From the NCBI GenBank assembly GCA_021325385.1, contig JAJPHH010000032.1, positions 1 through 64,000 on the forward strand: 64,000 nucleotides of DNA, read 5' to 3'. This document shows, one piece after another, positions 32,946 to 42,697 of this stretch (positions are counted from its first letter, which is position 1; every line of letters starts with the position of its first letter). The translations under genes were made by a program, and so were the position numbers. A model generated the notes under the pieces. The model made no database searches and was not told the origin of the DNA. It worked only from the letters and a program-made list of their open reading frames with translations. Source of the DNA: Alphaproteobacteria bacterium (GTDB lineage: Bacteria; Pseudomonadota; Alphaproteobacteria; Rhizobiales; Beijerinckiaceae).

Positions 32946-34303
32946 GGCGCCGCCTCGAAGCTGAACCGCGTCGGCGCAAGCTCGCGCGGGACGAGGTACG
33001 ACAACGTGCGGATGCGTTGCTGCATGCGCGTGCGAACGCCGCCGCCGCCGGCCGGCCCGCAACAATAAAGCGCCGTCACCTCCTGCAAAGCTGCATCGAC
33101 TTTGCGCTTGTCCTCGCCGCTAACCGCGAGGCGCACGCGCAAGTCTTCGGCGCCGAGATCGGCCAAAGCGTGGCGCAGATCGCCGCGATCGTTATCGAAC
33201 GCGCTGATGGCGCCGATCACATCGATGCGGCGGCGCAAATCGAGGCCGCGCAGCGCCAGGCGCTTTTCGAGAATGTCGGCGGCGTGCCGTGCGCGGGCGA
33301 AGGCGTTGGGGCCGGCGTAAGAAATCTCGGCTTCGCCGAGCCAATCGCCGGCGAATCCCGCCGTGGCCTTCAAAGTCGGCGGCGGCGGCTTTCCGCGCGC
33401 GCCGCTGACGGCGACCCGATCCGGCCCGTCATCGGCGAGGAGGACGTCGGTAATGTCGAGGGTGACGTCCGGCGTGACGTAAGCGGCGGGATCGTGGATT
33501 TCGTAGAGGAGTTGCTCCTTGACCGTCCGCTGGTCGACCAGGCCGCCGGTATCTTCAGGCTTGGTGATCACGAAACGACCGTCTTCGGCGACTTCGGCTA
33601 TCGGAAATCCGATTGCTTCCGGCCGCGGAACATCCTTGAAGCCCGGATCGGCGAAATAGCCGCCGGCGACCTGCGCGCCGCATTCGAGCAGATGGCCGAC
33701 CAGCGTTCCAGCGGCGATGCGGTCGAGATCGTCCCAATCCCAGCCGAAATGGGCGACCAAGGGGCCGAGCGCGAGGGCAGGGTCGGCGACCCGTCCGGCG
33801 ATCACGACTTGCGCGCCCGCAGCAATCGCCTCGGCGATCGGCCGCGCGCCGATATAGGCGTTGACCGAGATCGGGGCGCCTCTCGGCGCGGGCAGGCCGC
33901 GCTCGCCCTCCCAGACCGCGTGGTCCGCGAGATCGATCCCGCCGGCGATGTCGTCGCCTTCGACGATCGCGATGCGAAGCCCCCTGACGCCTTGCCGGCG
34001 CGCAATCTCTCTGACCACGGCGGCGGCCGCCTTTGGATTGGCGCAGCCGAAATTACCGACGATGACAATTCCCGCTTCGACCGCCGGCTTGAGAATGGGC
34101 GACAAGAAGTCGGGCAGGAGAGGCTCGTAGCCGGCGTCGGGATTCCTTTGCTTGGCGAGTTGGCCGAGCGCCAGCGTTCGCTCGCCGATCGTCTCGAAGA
34201 TGATTGCGCCCCCTTGGCCGCGCGCGGCGATCGAGGCGACGACTGGGATGGCGGCGTCGACCCGATCGCCGGAAAACCCGGCGCCGCTGCCGATCAGATA
34301 CAT
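32942..34303 (-). CDS. AtuA family (DUF1446) acyclic-terpene-utilisation-like protein
   Basis: The 453-aa protein shows DUF1446 landmarks: YLIGSGAGFSGDRVDAAIPV at the start, GGAIIFETIGERTLALGQLA, IVIVGNFGCANPKAAAAVV and VVIAGRVADPALALGPLVAH. AtuA is required for citronellol/geraniol breakdown in Pseudomonas, but its reaction is not established. There are no geranyl-CoA carboxylase genes here, and glpK is next, so the substrate may not be a terpene. The ATG at 34303, with GGGGAG nine bases upstream, is preferred to 34342. Confidence 0.78.
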   Translation of the reverse strand: MYLIGSGAGFSGDRVDAAIPVVASIAARGQGGAIIFETIGERTLALGQLAKQRNPDAGYEPLLPDFLSPILKPAVEAGIVIVGNFGCANPKAAAAVVREIARRQGVRGLRIAIVEGDDIAGGIDLADHAVWEGERGLPAPRGAPISVNAYIGARPIAEAIAAGAQVVIAGRVADPALALGPLVAHFGWDWDDLDRIAAGTLVGHLLECGAQVAGGYFADPGFKDVPRPEAIGFPIAEVAEDGRFVITKPEDTGGLVDQRTVKEQLLYEIHDPAAYVTPDVTLDITDVLLADDGPDRVAVSGARGKPPPPTLKATAGFAGDWLGEAEISYAGPNAFARARHAADILEKRLALRGLDLRRRIDVIGAISAFDNDRGDLRHALADLGAEDLRVRLAVSGEDKRKVDAALQEVTALYCCGPAGGGGVRTRMQQRIRTLSYLVPRELAPTRFSFEAAP

Positions 34304-34444
34304 CAGCGTACTCCCCTCAGAGCCCGACCTGGCGATGGCCAAGCCGCACGATCACTCTCGCGCCCGACCGGATGCGACGGCAACCACGAACCGAAGCGGG
34401 TCGCTATAGCCGCAGATTTGTTTCGAGGCGGCGCGGCCTGAACT

Positions 34445-35818
34445 TCACGGGGCGACGCGGCGGGCGAGCCGCCCCTCTTCGCCGATCAGGCGGCAGCAAT
34501 AGGGAATGCCGCGCAGGACCGCGGTCGCCGACCACGAGGCCGCCAAGGCGGCGCTGAAAACAATCGCCGCCTTCGCGACAGCCGGCAAGGACGTCCCCAA
34601 AAGCGCATATTGAAGCCAGACCACAGGGGCGTAATGCAAGATGTAAATGCCCATCGCGTTTCTCGCCAAACTGTCCAGAAGAGGCGACCGCAGGGCTCCA
34701 AAGCGCAGCGCTAGGGCCATGGCGAAGAAGAGGCTCGCCGCGCAGGTTGCGGCGAAGGCGATATCGGCTGCGAGCTGAAGGAGCAGAGGGGACGATGCGC
34801 CTTCGCTCAGAGTGAGCCCGGTTAGACCCATCCAGGCGAACAGAAAGGTCGCAGCAAGAGCCAGCCACAGCCTCCAGCCGCGCGCCAATACGCCGCCAGA
34901 CGCAAGCAGGCCCCGCTCGAGGCCGGCGGCGCCGACGACCAAGCCGAGGAAATAATAGAGCGCGTAAAGCAGAGGACGACTGAATTGCAGCGCCAGCGGA
35001 CCGTGGTCGGCCCAGCGCCAGGGCGTGAAGGCGATCGCCAATGGGACATAGGCCAGGGCGGAGGCGGCGGCCAACCAGGCAAAGCTGCTCCCTGGACGAG
35101 AACGAGCCTGAGAGAGCCTCCGTGCGAGGCGTTCGACCGCATCTGGCCAGAAGCGGCGCAGCGCCGCGGCGGCGATCGTCAAGGCCAAGAGCTGCCACAG
35201 GAACCACATCGGCCCGTTCGGCCAAAAAGGCAGCGCCAGGAAATGTCGCCCGTAAGCGCTGAGACTGGGATCAGAGGCCGTGACTCGATAGACGGGATAA
35301 AGCGCGATCGGCATCATGACGCCGACGCCGAATAGGAAAGGAGCGCCGAGCCGCAGCAAGCGGTCGGTCAGGAATCTCGCCACGCCTTTACGCGCCAGGC
35401 TGGGCCACGTGAACAGAGCTGAAAGAAAGAACATCAGCGCCATCAAGTAGACGTCTTGCCAGGCGCAGAACAAATCGAAACCGAAAAACCGATGAGTGTC
35501 GATGATCGCGAAAGCGCGCCACTGATAGGGCGGCTCGTCGAAGGGAAACGGCGAAGGAGGCGACGAGCCGAGATAGGCGAGAGCCGAATGGAAGGCGACC
35601 ACGATCAAAATGACGACGCCGCGAAGATTATGCAGGGCGAGGCTCGTGCCGCCCATGCCCTGGCGGCCGGTCTCGGCCGGCGCTAAATCCGCCGGGGAAA
35701 GCGCGAGCGAGGCGGCCTCGAAGTCTCGTCGAGCCAGAAGGCCGCTTGCCGGCGGTCGGCTTTCTTCGGCCCCAGCGCGAGTGCGATTGCTCCGGCGGTC
35801 TTCAACCGACCCTTCCAT
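34445..35818 (-). CDS. Acyltransferase-3 family membrane protein
   Basis: The protein, 457 aa from the chosen start, has about ten membrane segments and the AT3 start NLRGVVILIVVAFHSALAYL with its conserved His. Later come FFLSALFTWPSLARKGVARF and NAMGIYILHYAPVVWLQYAL. Family members O-acetylate or O-acylate surface polysaccharides, lipids or glucans. Starts at 35818, 35911 and 35941 are all possible; 35818 has an AAAGGT site. It is a single gene with no sugar transferases nearby. Confidence 0.82.
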   Translation of the reverse strand: MEGSVEDRRSNRTRAGAEESRPPASGLLARRDFEAASLALSPADLAPAETGRQGMGGTSLALHNLRGVVILIVVAFHSALAYLGSSPPSPFPFDEPPYQWRAFAIIDTHRFFGFDLFCAWQDVYLMALMFFLSALFTWPSLARKGVARFLTDRLLRLGAPFLFGVGVMMPIALYPVYRVTASDPSLSAYGRHFLALPFWPNGPMWFLWQLLALTIAAAALRRFWPDAVERLARRLSQARSRPGSSFAWLAAASALAYVPLAIAFTPWRWADHGPLALQFSRPLLYALYYFLGLVVGAAGLERGLLASGGVLARGWRLWLALAATFLFAWMGLTGLTLSEGASSPLLLQLAADIAFAATCAASLFFAMALALRFGALRSPLLDSLARNAMGIYILHYAPVVWLQYALLGTSLPAVAKAAIVFSAALAASWSATAVLRGIPYCCRLIGEEGRLARRVAP

Positions 35819-36169
35819 GGGCTGACCTTTTGGCGATCGTCTGGCGGGAGCGCCGGCGGCCGCCGGCGTCAAGGCACTAACTACTTTTTTCGGATGAGGT
35901 TCCAAGCCCATGCCGAGATGAGCCGCGGCCCGGGCGGCCAAATTTCAGCGCAATGGCTCAGATGGTCGGCAGCCTCGGACTCCGAACGGCGGAGGCTTCG
36001 CAGGCGGCGTAAACCAGCGGACCGGACCGGGAGGCGGTCTCGCGCGAGGACGCCTACACACTTCGCACCAACGACGGTCGCGATCGTGTTGGGCCGCGGC
36101 GACGCCGCCGCGACCCGTCGAGGTTCTGCTCGCCTTGATCCGCCCCTCAGCCCGACCCCAAAGGCCGTC

Positions 36170-36796
36170 TTACTGCTGCGACACTTCCGGCCCATGCGAG
36201 GGCGGAGGGATGTCGGCCGGGGCCATCGCATCGTCCGGGAGGCGCTGCCAGACTTGTGTCTGGCCGAGCAGAGGGATGCCGAGATAGCCGCGCACGGAGA
36301 GTTTTTGATTGTCCGGGCTGACCTCCATCTGGGCGTGATAGACGGTGCCGTCGCGCGGATCGAGAATCGTGCCGTCCTCGTATTTGTTGCCGTCCCGCTT
36401 CATGCCCTTGATGATGGTGAGCCCCATCATCGGCGCGTCTTTTTCGTCGCCTTCGCATTTGTCGCAGACGCTGCTGTAATGGTGCGTATCGCCGGGCTGC
36501 TTGAACATCTTGACGAGACGGCCGTCATAAACGCCGTCGTGCTTTTCAAAATAGAACCAGCCGTTGACCTTGCCGTCGTCGCCGACCTGCGCCCAGAAGC
36601 CGGCCGCCGTCGGCGGCTGGTCGGTCTGAACGGGCGACTGGGTCGCCGCATGCGCGGTCTTCTTCGACGCGTGTTTCGGCGCGGCGGGCGCCGTCGTCTG
36701 CGCCGCCAGAGGATAGGAGAATGTCGCCGCCAGCAAGGCGCTCGCGACGACGGGCGTGAATTTGGGCCTCATGACTTGCATCTCAAATATGCGCAT
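36170..36796 (-). CDS. Secreted DUF2147 protein
   Basis: The 208-aa protein has a signal peptide (FTPVVASALLAATFSYPLAA) and a DUF2147 domain: AAGFWAQVGDDGKVNGWFYF, DGVYDGRLVKMF, a Cys pair in SVCDKCEGDEKDAPMMGLTI, and GTILDPRDGTVYHAQMEVS. Relatives are abundant periplasmic proteins of unclear function. The start at 36796 has GAGGAG six bases upstream; the upstream ORF extension is rejected. A Pro/His-rich tail ends the protein. Confidence 0.82.
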   Translation of the reverse strand: MRIFEMQVMRPKFTPVVASALLAATFSYPLAAQTTAPAAPKHASKKTAHAATQSPVQTDQPPTAAGFWAQVGDDGKVNGWFYFEKHDGVYDGRLVKMFKQPGDTHHYSSVCDKCEGDEKDAPMMGLTIIKGMKRDGNKYEDGTILDPRDGTVYHAQMEVSPDNQKLSVRGYLGIPLLGQTQVWQRLPDDAMAPADIPPPSHGPEVSQQ

Positions 36797-36873
36797 GGAC
36801 GGCTCCTCTGCCTCGCCAATGCGACAGTTTAATGTTCGAATTTCGGTTTTGCTTGACGCTGTTCGGCGCAAAT

Positions 36874-37104
36874 CTATGCGCCGTGCCGCTCCAATACGGT
36901 CCGACAAGGCCGCGTCAGCCGGACGCGATGCGCCTGCAGGCACTGCATAAAGGCGTTGGACCCTTCTTCCGGCCTCAGCTTGTAGCAGAAGCGGCGGACG
37001 TCCGGGCGACAGGCGGCCTGCTCTTCGGGCGTTCCGGAGAGCTGGGCGAATGCGGCGGTCGTCATGCTCAACAGAAGGCCGGATACGAGGATTGAGCGGA
37101 TCAT
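36874..37104 (-). CDS. Small secreted Cys-rich protein
   Basis: The 76-aa protein has the signal peptide MIRSILVSGLLLSMTTAAFA and then EEQAACRPDVRRFCYKLRPE, FMQCLQAHRVRLTRPC. The four spaced cysteines fit the cysteine-rich repeat seen in short exported proteins of Hyphomicrobiales. GAGGAGGACGACATC precedes the ATG. It lies 35 bp after hpnN on the same strand and may be read with it, but a role in hopanoid biology is only a suggestion from position. Confidence 0.7.
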   Translation of the reverse strand: MIRSILVSGLLLSMTTAAFAQLSGTPEEQAACRPDVRRFCYKLRPEEGSNAFMQCLQAHRVRLTRPCRTVLERHGA

Positions 37105-37139
37105 GATGTCGTCCTCCTCGGGTTGGTTAGGCGACTGCT

Positions 37140-39734
37140 TTACTCTTGGCGCACAGGTTGGGGATGGCGCGGCTTGCCCATGAGAATTGGCTGGAAGAGA
37201 ACCGCGGCGGCCAGCGTGCAGACGAGAGACAAGGCGAGCAGCTTGCCCATGCTCGATGCGCCAGGATTGTCTGAAAACCACAGGCTGCCAAAGGCGGTCG
37301 CCGTGGTCAACGCGCTATAGATGACGGCGCGCGTCAGGCTGGTCTGGAGAAGGTGGGTCGTGCCGCCTCGCCAAGCCATGATGTAGTAGATTTTGAACGC
37401 GACGCCGACGCCGAGCAGCAACGGCAGGGCGATGATGTTGGCGAAATTGAACGGCATGCCGACCAAGACCATCAGCTCCAGGGTCACCACCCCGGCAAGC
37501 GCCAAAGGGATCAACGTCAAGAGCACGTCGCCGACCCGCCGCAGGACGAGCCAGAGCAGCACGGCGATGGAGGCGAAAGCCCAGAGCCCCGCTTCGACAA
37601 AAGCGTGGACGATCGTATCGCCAGCCTTGAGAATAGCGATCGGCCCCTCGGTCGCGTTCGGGACCACGGCCGTCACGGCGTTGGCGAAGCGACGCATGGC
37701 GGACATGTCGCTCAGGCTGGCCTTCGGCGCGATGGAAATGCGGGCGCGCCCGTCCGACGCAATCCAGCTGTCGACGATTCCAGCAGGCAGGCTCTGCTGC
37801 GTAACGGGCTCCGCTTTAAGCGAGTCCTGCAGCTCCTGCAGCGCGACGTTGAGAGGCCAGACGAAGGCCTGCTCGGCGCGCGCGCGCAGCCCCTGGTCGC
37901 CATGCGCGAGCTTGGCGAGACCAGCAGCGAGACGCCGCATGGCGTCCGCCCCGGGCCCTTTCTGATTGTCGGCCGCCTCGTTAAGCCTGTCGGCGCCCTC
38001 GTTCAGCGCGTCGACATTCTCCGCGTCGGTCGGCGGGGACTCGGCGTTCTTGGGCTCAAACGTGCTTTGGAGCTTGGCCGCGGCGTTCCGGATCAGCGGG
38101 ATCTTCTGCTCCTGATCGGCCGGAATGAAGTTCGTCAACGTCATAACGCCCGCGACTTCCGGGAGTTTCGCCAAGCGCGCCGCGATCGCATTGGCCTGGT
38201 CGAGGGAGGGGGCTAGCGCCTCGATTGAATTCGTCCCGAGCGTCGGATCGCGGCTGAGCTCGCGATAGGTAGCGACCGCCTCGCTATGCGGGTTCTGCAG
38301 GTCGATCGGATCAAAATCGAATTTCAGCCAGTAAAGCAGCGGCAAGCCGCAAATGACCACGAGGGCCGTCCCGGCGATGATCGGAATTCTACGCCGCAGC
38401 AGATATTCGTCGACCGGCGCGAGCGCGCTATAGCCGAGCGGCTCGGGCTCGCCGCCGGGATTAAAAAGGACGATGAGCGCCGGCAACATGGTGATCGCGG
38501 TGGCGAAGGCGATGATCATTCCGACGCCGGCGATCATTCCGAGTTCGGAGACGCCTCGATAGTCGGTCGGCAAGAAGGAGAGGAATCCAGCCGCGGTGGC
38601 GAAAGAGGCCAGCGTCAGCGGCGCGGCCACGTGCTCGCCGGCGCTCGAAATGGCGGTCTTCAAGTCCCCGAGGGCATGACGCTCAGCGCGGTAGCGGACG
38701 CTGAATTGGATGGCGAAATCGACGCCGATGCCGACGAAGAGCACGGCGAAATAAACCGAAATCAGATTGAAGGCGCCGACCATCAACAGGCCGAGCGCCG
38801 CGGTCAGCGAGAGGCCGACCAGCACATTTATGCTGAGCGCAATGATCAGCCTCGGCGATCGCAACGCCAACCAGAGAATGAAGACGACGATCGCCGCGGT
38901 GATCAGGCCGTTGCGCAGCGCGTTTTCCTTGATCGTCCCGAATTGCTCGTCGTTCATCACGACGGGACCTGTGAGACCGACGGTCGCCTGGTATTTGGGC
39001 GCGATCTCGTTGGCGATCCTGTGGATCGCCTCGATCGCCGCATGGCCAGGCTGGATGGCGTGGTAGTCCAGCTTGGGCCGGACTTCGATGAAGCCGCGCA
39101 ATTCGTTCGGCGCGGGCGGCTTGCCTTCGGCCAAGGCGCGCCACGAAAAGCTGGCCGGCCGCCCCTCGAGAACTTTGTCCAACGTGTCCGAGATCTTGTT
39201 CAACGGCGCGGCGAAATCGTCGAGCTTGAGGCGGTTGTCGTTCAAGCCCAACAGCGCGTCCTCGAGCCCGGCGATCAGCCCGCGCAGGCTGCGGTCCGTG
39301 GCGACGTCGTGGATCAGCGGTTCGCCCTGAATCAAGCCGTCGAGATTGCGGCGCAGCTGGTCCATCGGCAGGAATAGGAGGCCGTTTTGGGCGAAAAACG
39401 TGCTGCCGCCGACATTGTCTACGGATTCGAATTCGGCCTTGTCCTTGGCCAACGCCTCGGTCACCGCCGCGGTCGCGGCGCTGGCCAGCTCCGGCGTCGG
39501 CGCCTGGACGACCACGTCGATCAGCTCGAACCGCCGGAACGCGGTTTCGAAGGCGATCTCGGACTTCCGCCATTCGAGATTGCTTGGCAGCAGCGCGTTG
39601 ATGTCGGAATTGATGCGGAAATTAGAGGCCGCGTAGACGCCGCAGAGCAGGGCGAGAAGCAAGCCAACGAGGACGACGGCCCGGGCGTGATCGGCGCAAA
39701 AGCCGACAATGGAATGGACGATGCGCGTGAGCAT
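37140..39734 (-). CDS. hpnN: Hopanoid transporter HpnN (RND/MMPL family)
   Basis: The 864-aa inner-membrane protein has two RND repeats, each with a large periplasmic loop. The first helix is AVVLVGLLLALLCGVYAASN, followed by FRINSDINALLPSNLEWR; the sterol-sensing-like helical block has LISVYFAVLFVGIGVDFAIQ. HpnN moves hopanoids from the inner to the outer membrane in Rhodopseudomonas palustris and Burkholderia. It follows hpnH with a 104-bp gap that holds a strong hairpin, so it may be expressed at a lower level than hpnH. Length matches known HpnN. Confidence 0.92.
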   Translation of the reverse strand: MLTRIVHSIVGFCADHARAVVLVGLLLALLCGVYAASNFRINSDINALLPSNLEWRKSEIAFETAFRRFELIDVVVQAPTPELASAATAAVTEALAKDKAEFESVDNVGGSTFFAQNGLLFLPMDQLRRNLDGLIQGEPLIHDVATDRSLRGLIAGLEDALLGLNDNRLKLDDFAAPLNKISDTLDKVLEGRPASFSWRALAEGKPPAPNELRGFIEVRPKLDYHAIQPGHAAIEAIHRIANEIAPKYQATVGLTGPVVMNDEQFGTIKENALRNGLITAAIVVFILWLALRSPRLIIALSINVLVGLSLTAALGLLMVGAFNLISVYFAVLFVGIGVDFAIQFSVRYRAERHALGDLKTAISSAGEHVAAPLTLASFATAAGFLSFLPTDYRGVSELGMIAGVGMIIAFATAITMLPALIVLFNPGGEPEPLGYSALAPVDEYLLRRRIPIIAGTALVVICGLPLLYWLKFDFDPIDLQNPHSEAVATYRELSRDPTLGTNSIEALAPSLDQANAIAARLAKLPEVAGVMTLTNFIPADQEQKIPLIRNAAAKLQSTFEPKNAESPPTDAENVDALNEGADRLNEAADNQKGPGADAMRRLAAGLAKLAHGDQGLRARAEQAFVWPLNVALQELQDSLKAEPVTQQSLPAGIVDSWIASDGRARISIAPKASLSDMSAMRRFANAVTAVVPNATEGPIAILKAGDTIVHAFVEAGLWAFASIAVLLWLVLRRVGDVLLTLIPLALAGVVTLELMVLVGMPFNFANIIALPLLLGVGVAFKIYYIMAWRGGTTHLLQTSLTRAVIYSALTTATAFGSLWFSDNPGASSMGKLLALSLVCTLAAAVLFQPILMGKPRHPQPVRQE

Positions 39735-39780
39735 GCGGCGTTAGAGATATTCCGGCGCGCGGGCTTCTTGAACAAGAAAG

Positions 39781-39802
39781 GGCGGCGCCGCAAGGCGCCG
39801 CC
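39781..39802 (-). terminator. Hairpin between hpnH and hpnN
   Basis: GGCGGCGCC and GGCGCCGCC form a perfect 9-bp stem with a four-base loop. Read on the minus strand it lies just after the hpnH stop and is followed by CTTTCTTGTTC, so it can act as a full or partial terminator for hpnH. TTCTTGAACAAGAA, a further 14-bp palindrome, sits next to it at 39765-39778. Confidence 0.65.
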
Positions 39803-39838
39803 GACGGGCTGGCGAACTCGTCGCTGCGAACAGCTCGC

Positions 39839-41002
39839 TTATTGCGCCAAAGACGAGCTCTTCGCGGACGCCGACTTGGCTGGACCAGCTTTATTTTTCT
39901 CTTGAATATCAGCGAGCATCCGCTCGACATGGCGCGAGAAGACGTATTGCGCCTTCCGCTGCTTGTCGAGCGGGATTTCGGGGGCCATCGGTCCCGTCGT
40001 GCGCACGCCGCGAATAGCCGTCAGCATCGCCGACAGCGGATTCCTGACCGCCGCGTCCGCAGCCGTCGGCTCGTAGCCGCAATGGGCCATGCAATTGGCG
40101 CATTTTTCATACCGGCCGGTGCCGTAGGAATCCCAGTCGGTCGTCTCCATCAGCTCTTTGAAGGAGCCGACATAGCCTTCGCCAAGGAGATAGCAGGGCT
40201 TTTGCCAACCGAAGACGTTGCGGGTCGGCATGCCCCAGGGCGTGCAGAGATATTCCCGATTCCCGGCCAGGAAGTCCAAGAACAGGGTCGAATGCATGAA
40301 CCGCCACTTCTTGCCCTTTCCCAGGGCGAAGACCCGGCGGAACAGCTCTTTGGTCTTGCGGCGGTTGAGGAAGTGCTCTTGGTCGGGCGCCCGCTCATAG
40401 GCGTAGCCGGGCGATATGGAGACGCCGACGCCGAGCTCGGCGGCGAGGTCGAGAAAGGCGGCGATGTCCTCGGCCGGGTGGCCGTCGAAAATCGTGGCGT
40501 TCACATTCACCGCGAAGCCCTTGGCCTTGGCCTTCTTGATTGCAGCGACCGCTTTCTCGAATACGCCTTCCTGCGCCACGGCCGCGTCGTGCCGCTCCTT
40601 CAGCCCGTCGAGATGGACGGAGAAGAAGAGATAAGGCGAAGGCTCGAATAGGTGCAGCTTCTTTTCGAGAAGCAGCGCGTTGGTGCAGAGCGAGACGAAT
40701 TTCTTCCGCGCCACGATGCCTTTGACGATCTCGCCGATTTCACGGTGAATCAGCGGTTCGCCGCCGGGAATGGCGACCATCGGCGCGCCGCATTCATCGA
40801 CCGCGTCCAAGCATTCCTGGACGGAGAGGCGCTGGTTGAGGATCGGATCAGGGTAATCGATCTTGCCGCAACCAGGGCAAGCCAGATTGCAGCGAAACAA
40901 CGGCTCCAGCATCAGAACGAGCGGGTAGCGCTTACGGCCGGCGAGCCGCTGCCTAAGGATGTAAGCGCCGATCTTTATTTCTTTGAGGAACGGTATCGTC
41001 AT
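39839..41002 (-). CDS. hpnH: Adenosylhopane synthase HpnH (radical SAM)
   Basis: The 387-aa radical SAM protein has the [4Fe-4S] motif CNLACPGCGKIDYP (CxxxCxxC) and the conserved IPGGEPLIHREIGEIVKGIV; the C-terminal part has CYLLGEGYVGSFKEL and a Cys cluster CANCMAHCGYEP. HpnH joins a 5'-deoxyadenosyl radical to diploptene, giving adenosylhopane, the first step toward extended (C35) hopanoids. The ATG at 41002 starts the conserved MTIPFLKEIKIGAYIL. The gene is 50 bp downstream of ispH on the same strand. Confidence 0.95.
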   Translation of the reverse strand: MTIPFLKEIKIGAYILRQRLAGRKRYPLVLMLEPLFRCNLACPGCGKIDYPDPILNQRLSVQECLDAVDECGAPMVAIPGGEPLIHREIGEIVKGIVARKKFVSLCTNALLLEKKLHLFEPSPYLFFSVHLDGLKERHDAAVAQEGVFEKAVAAIKKAKAKGFAVNVNATIFDGHPAEDIAAFLDLAAELGVGVSISPGYAYERAPDQEHFLNRRKTKELFRRVFALGKGKKWRFMHSTLFLDFLAGNREYLCTPWGMPTRNVFGWQKPCYLLGEGYVGSFKELMETTDWDSYGTGRYEKCANCMAHCGYEPTAADAAVRNPLSAMLTAIRGVRTTGPMAPEIPLDKQRKAQYVFSRHVERMLADIQEKNKAGPAKSASAKSSSLAQ

Positions 41003-41052
41003 GGCGATCCTTTGATCCGACGGCTGCGCCGAATTTGCAAGCGAGGAAACCG

Positions 41053-42090
41053 TTAGGCCCGCGCCAGTTCCGGCGGCAAGCGAAATTCGACAGTCTCCTG
41101 ACGCCCATCCAGGGTCGAAACTTCGGCAGGGCCAAGGCGCTTGAGCCAATCGACGACGCCCTGCACCAGCTCCTCGGGCGCCGAGGCGCCCGCCGTGACG
41201 CCCACCGCGCGGGCGTTCTCGATCCATTCGCGGCGCAGCTCGCTGCTGTCGCCGATCAGGTAGCTGGGCGCCCCCATCTGCCGGCCGATTTCTCGTAACT
41301 GATTGGAGTTCGAGCTATTTTTGGCTCCGACCACGAGGATCACGTCGACCATCTTGCTGAGCTCGCGCACGGCGGTTTGGCGGTTTTGCGTCGCATAGCA
41401 AATATCGCGGGTGTCGGGGCCAGCCAAATTTGAAAACTTTCGCCGCAAGGCGGCGATCACGGCCCGCGTGTCGTCCACGCTGAGCGTGGTCTGGGTGACA
41501 TAGCCGACCGGCGCATCGCTGGGAATGTTCAATTTTTCGACATCGCCCTCGTTCTGAACGAGGGCGACCGGCGCCGGGACTTGCCCCAACGTGCCCTCGA
41601 CCTCGGGATGTCCGGCATGGCCGATTAGCACCAAAGCGCGTCCTTCCCTGAAGTGTCGCCTCGCCTGCAAATGGACCTTCGCGACGAGCGGGCAGGTGGC
41701 GTCGTGCACAATGAGGTTGCGAGCGCCGGCTTCTTTTTCGACGCGCTTCGGCACGCCGTGAGCGCTGAATATCGTCACAGCCCCTTCCGGAATTTCGGAT
41801 AGCTGTTCGACGAAGCGAGCGCCTTTTGCTCTGAGACCGTCGACGACGTGCTTGTTGTGAACGATCTCGTGACGGACATAAACTGGCGCGTCGTATTTCT
41901 CGAGCGCGCGCTCGACCGTCTCGATCGCGCGAACGACGCCCGCGCAGAATCCCCGCGGCTGGGCGAGGATGATCTGCAGCGGCCTGCGTCGTCGGGGGAG
42001 AGGCCGGCGGCGCATAGCAACGCTGCCCTGGCTTAGGTCAGCCTCGGCGCGGGGTCGTAAGTCTCTCGGGCCCTCGATGCGATCGAGCAT
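41053..42090 (-). CDS. ispH: 4-hydroxy-3-methylbut-2-enyl diphosphate reductase
   Basis: The 345-aa iron-sulfur enzyme performs the last MEP-pathway step, giving IPP and DMAPP. The three cluster cysteines are in [31 protein letters not shown] and ICYATQNRQ, with the catalytic Glu near [17 protein letters not shown] and the His motifs [13 protein letters not shown] and [18 protein letters not shown] precedes the ATG. Its place just upstream of hpnH is the common hopanoid-cluster arrangement, linking isoprenoid precursor supply to hopanoid synthesis. Confidence 0.94.
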   Translation of the reverse strand: MLDRIEGPRDLRPRAEADLSQGSVAMRRRPLPRRRRPLQIILAQPRGFCAGVVRAIETVERALEKYDAPVYVRHEIVHNKHVVDGLRAKGARFVEQLSEIPEGAVTIFSAHGVPKRVEKEAGARNLIVHDATCPLVAKVHLQARRHFREGRALVLIGHAGHPEVEGTLGQVPAPVALVQNEGDVEKLNIPSDAPVGYVTQTTLSVDDTRAVIAALRRKFSNLAGPDTRDICYATQNRQTAVRELSKMVDVILVVGAKNSSNSNQLREIGRQMGAPSYLIGDSSELRREWIENARAVGVTAGASAPEELVQGVVDWLKRLGPAEVSTLDGRQETVEFRLPPELARA

Positions 42091-42697
42091 GCGGCGTTCC
42101 CCTTTTTCGAAGCAGAGAGCGCTTAAAATTCTGCTTTACCGAGTCGTAACTGCTCGAGGGCGTCGCCCACCCAACCGTTTTCAACATTCAACCGCCAAGC
42201 CGGGTCGAAGGTTCCAAATAACCATGGAAGTCTGGTGAAACACAACTCGGCGGGACGCCTTCAGGAAATTCGCTTCGGAAGCGACGGACGGATTGCCCAA
42301 AACGCCGCCTCCTGCGAGGATGCCATATAAAAGAATCGCAAGGGGCCAGATCGTGTCTTCCCGCTTCTTTCGGCGCGGGACCTATTTCGCGCCTATCCTG
42401 CCCTCTACCAGTCCGGATTGCGTCTGGATCGGCGGCCCCTTGTGGTAAAGGGAGAACAATTTGCGACCCGCTTGACCGCCTGACATGAGGCTGAAATTGG
42501 CGGTGCCGCCCCGTCTTTGCGATTTCAAAAGAATAGTGGGTCAGGATTATGAATAGTTGCGGCGGTACGGGTATTTTCATTCTCGAGACAGACATAATGG
42601 GACCGAGCGGAACGATATCCGCCGAAAATTTGGGGCGCATGACTCGGGCTTTTGAAGCAGAGGAGAGCGTTGCGTCGGCGATGCGGGGCCTTCGCTG
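42091..42697. other. 607-bp region between ispH and hpnG
   Basis: This divergent spacer probably holds promoters for ispH-hpnH-hpnN (minus) and hpnG (plus). Base composition is less GC-rich than the genes around it, especially 42520-42600. The minus ORF that crosses it (42188-43270) is the antisense of hpnG with a Arg/Pro-rich tail, so I reject it. I find no convincing promoter pair, RNA gene or conserved repeat here, though the length leaves room for a small RNA or regulator site. Confidence 0.4.
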
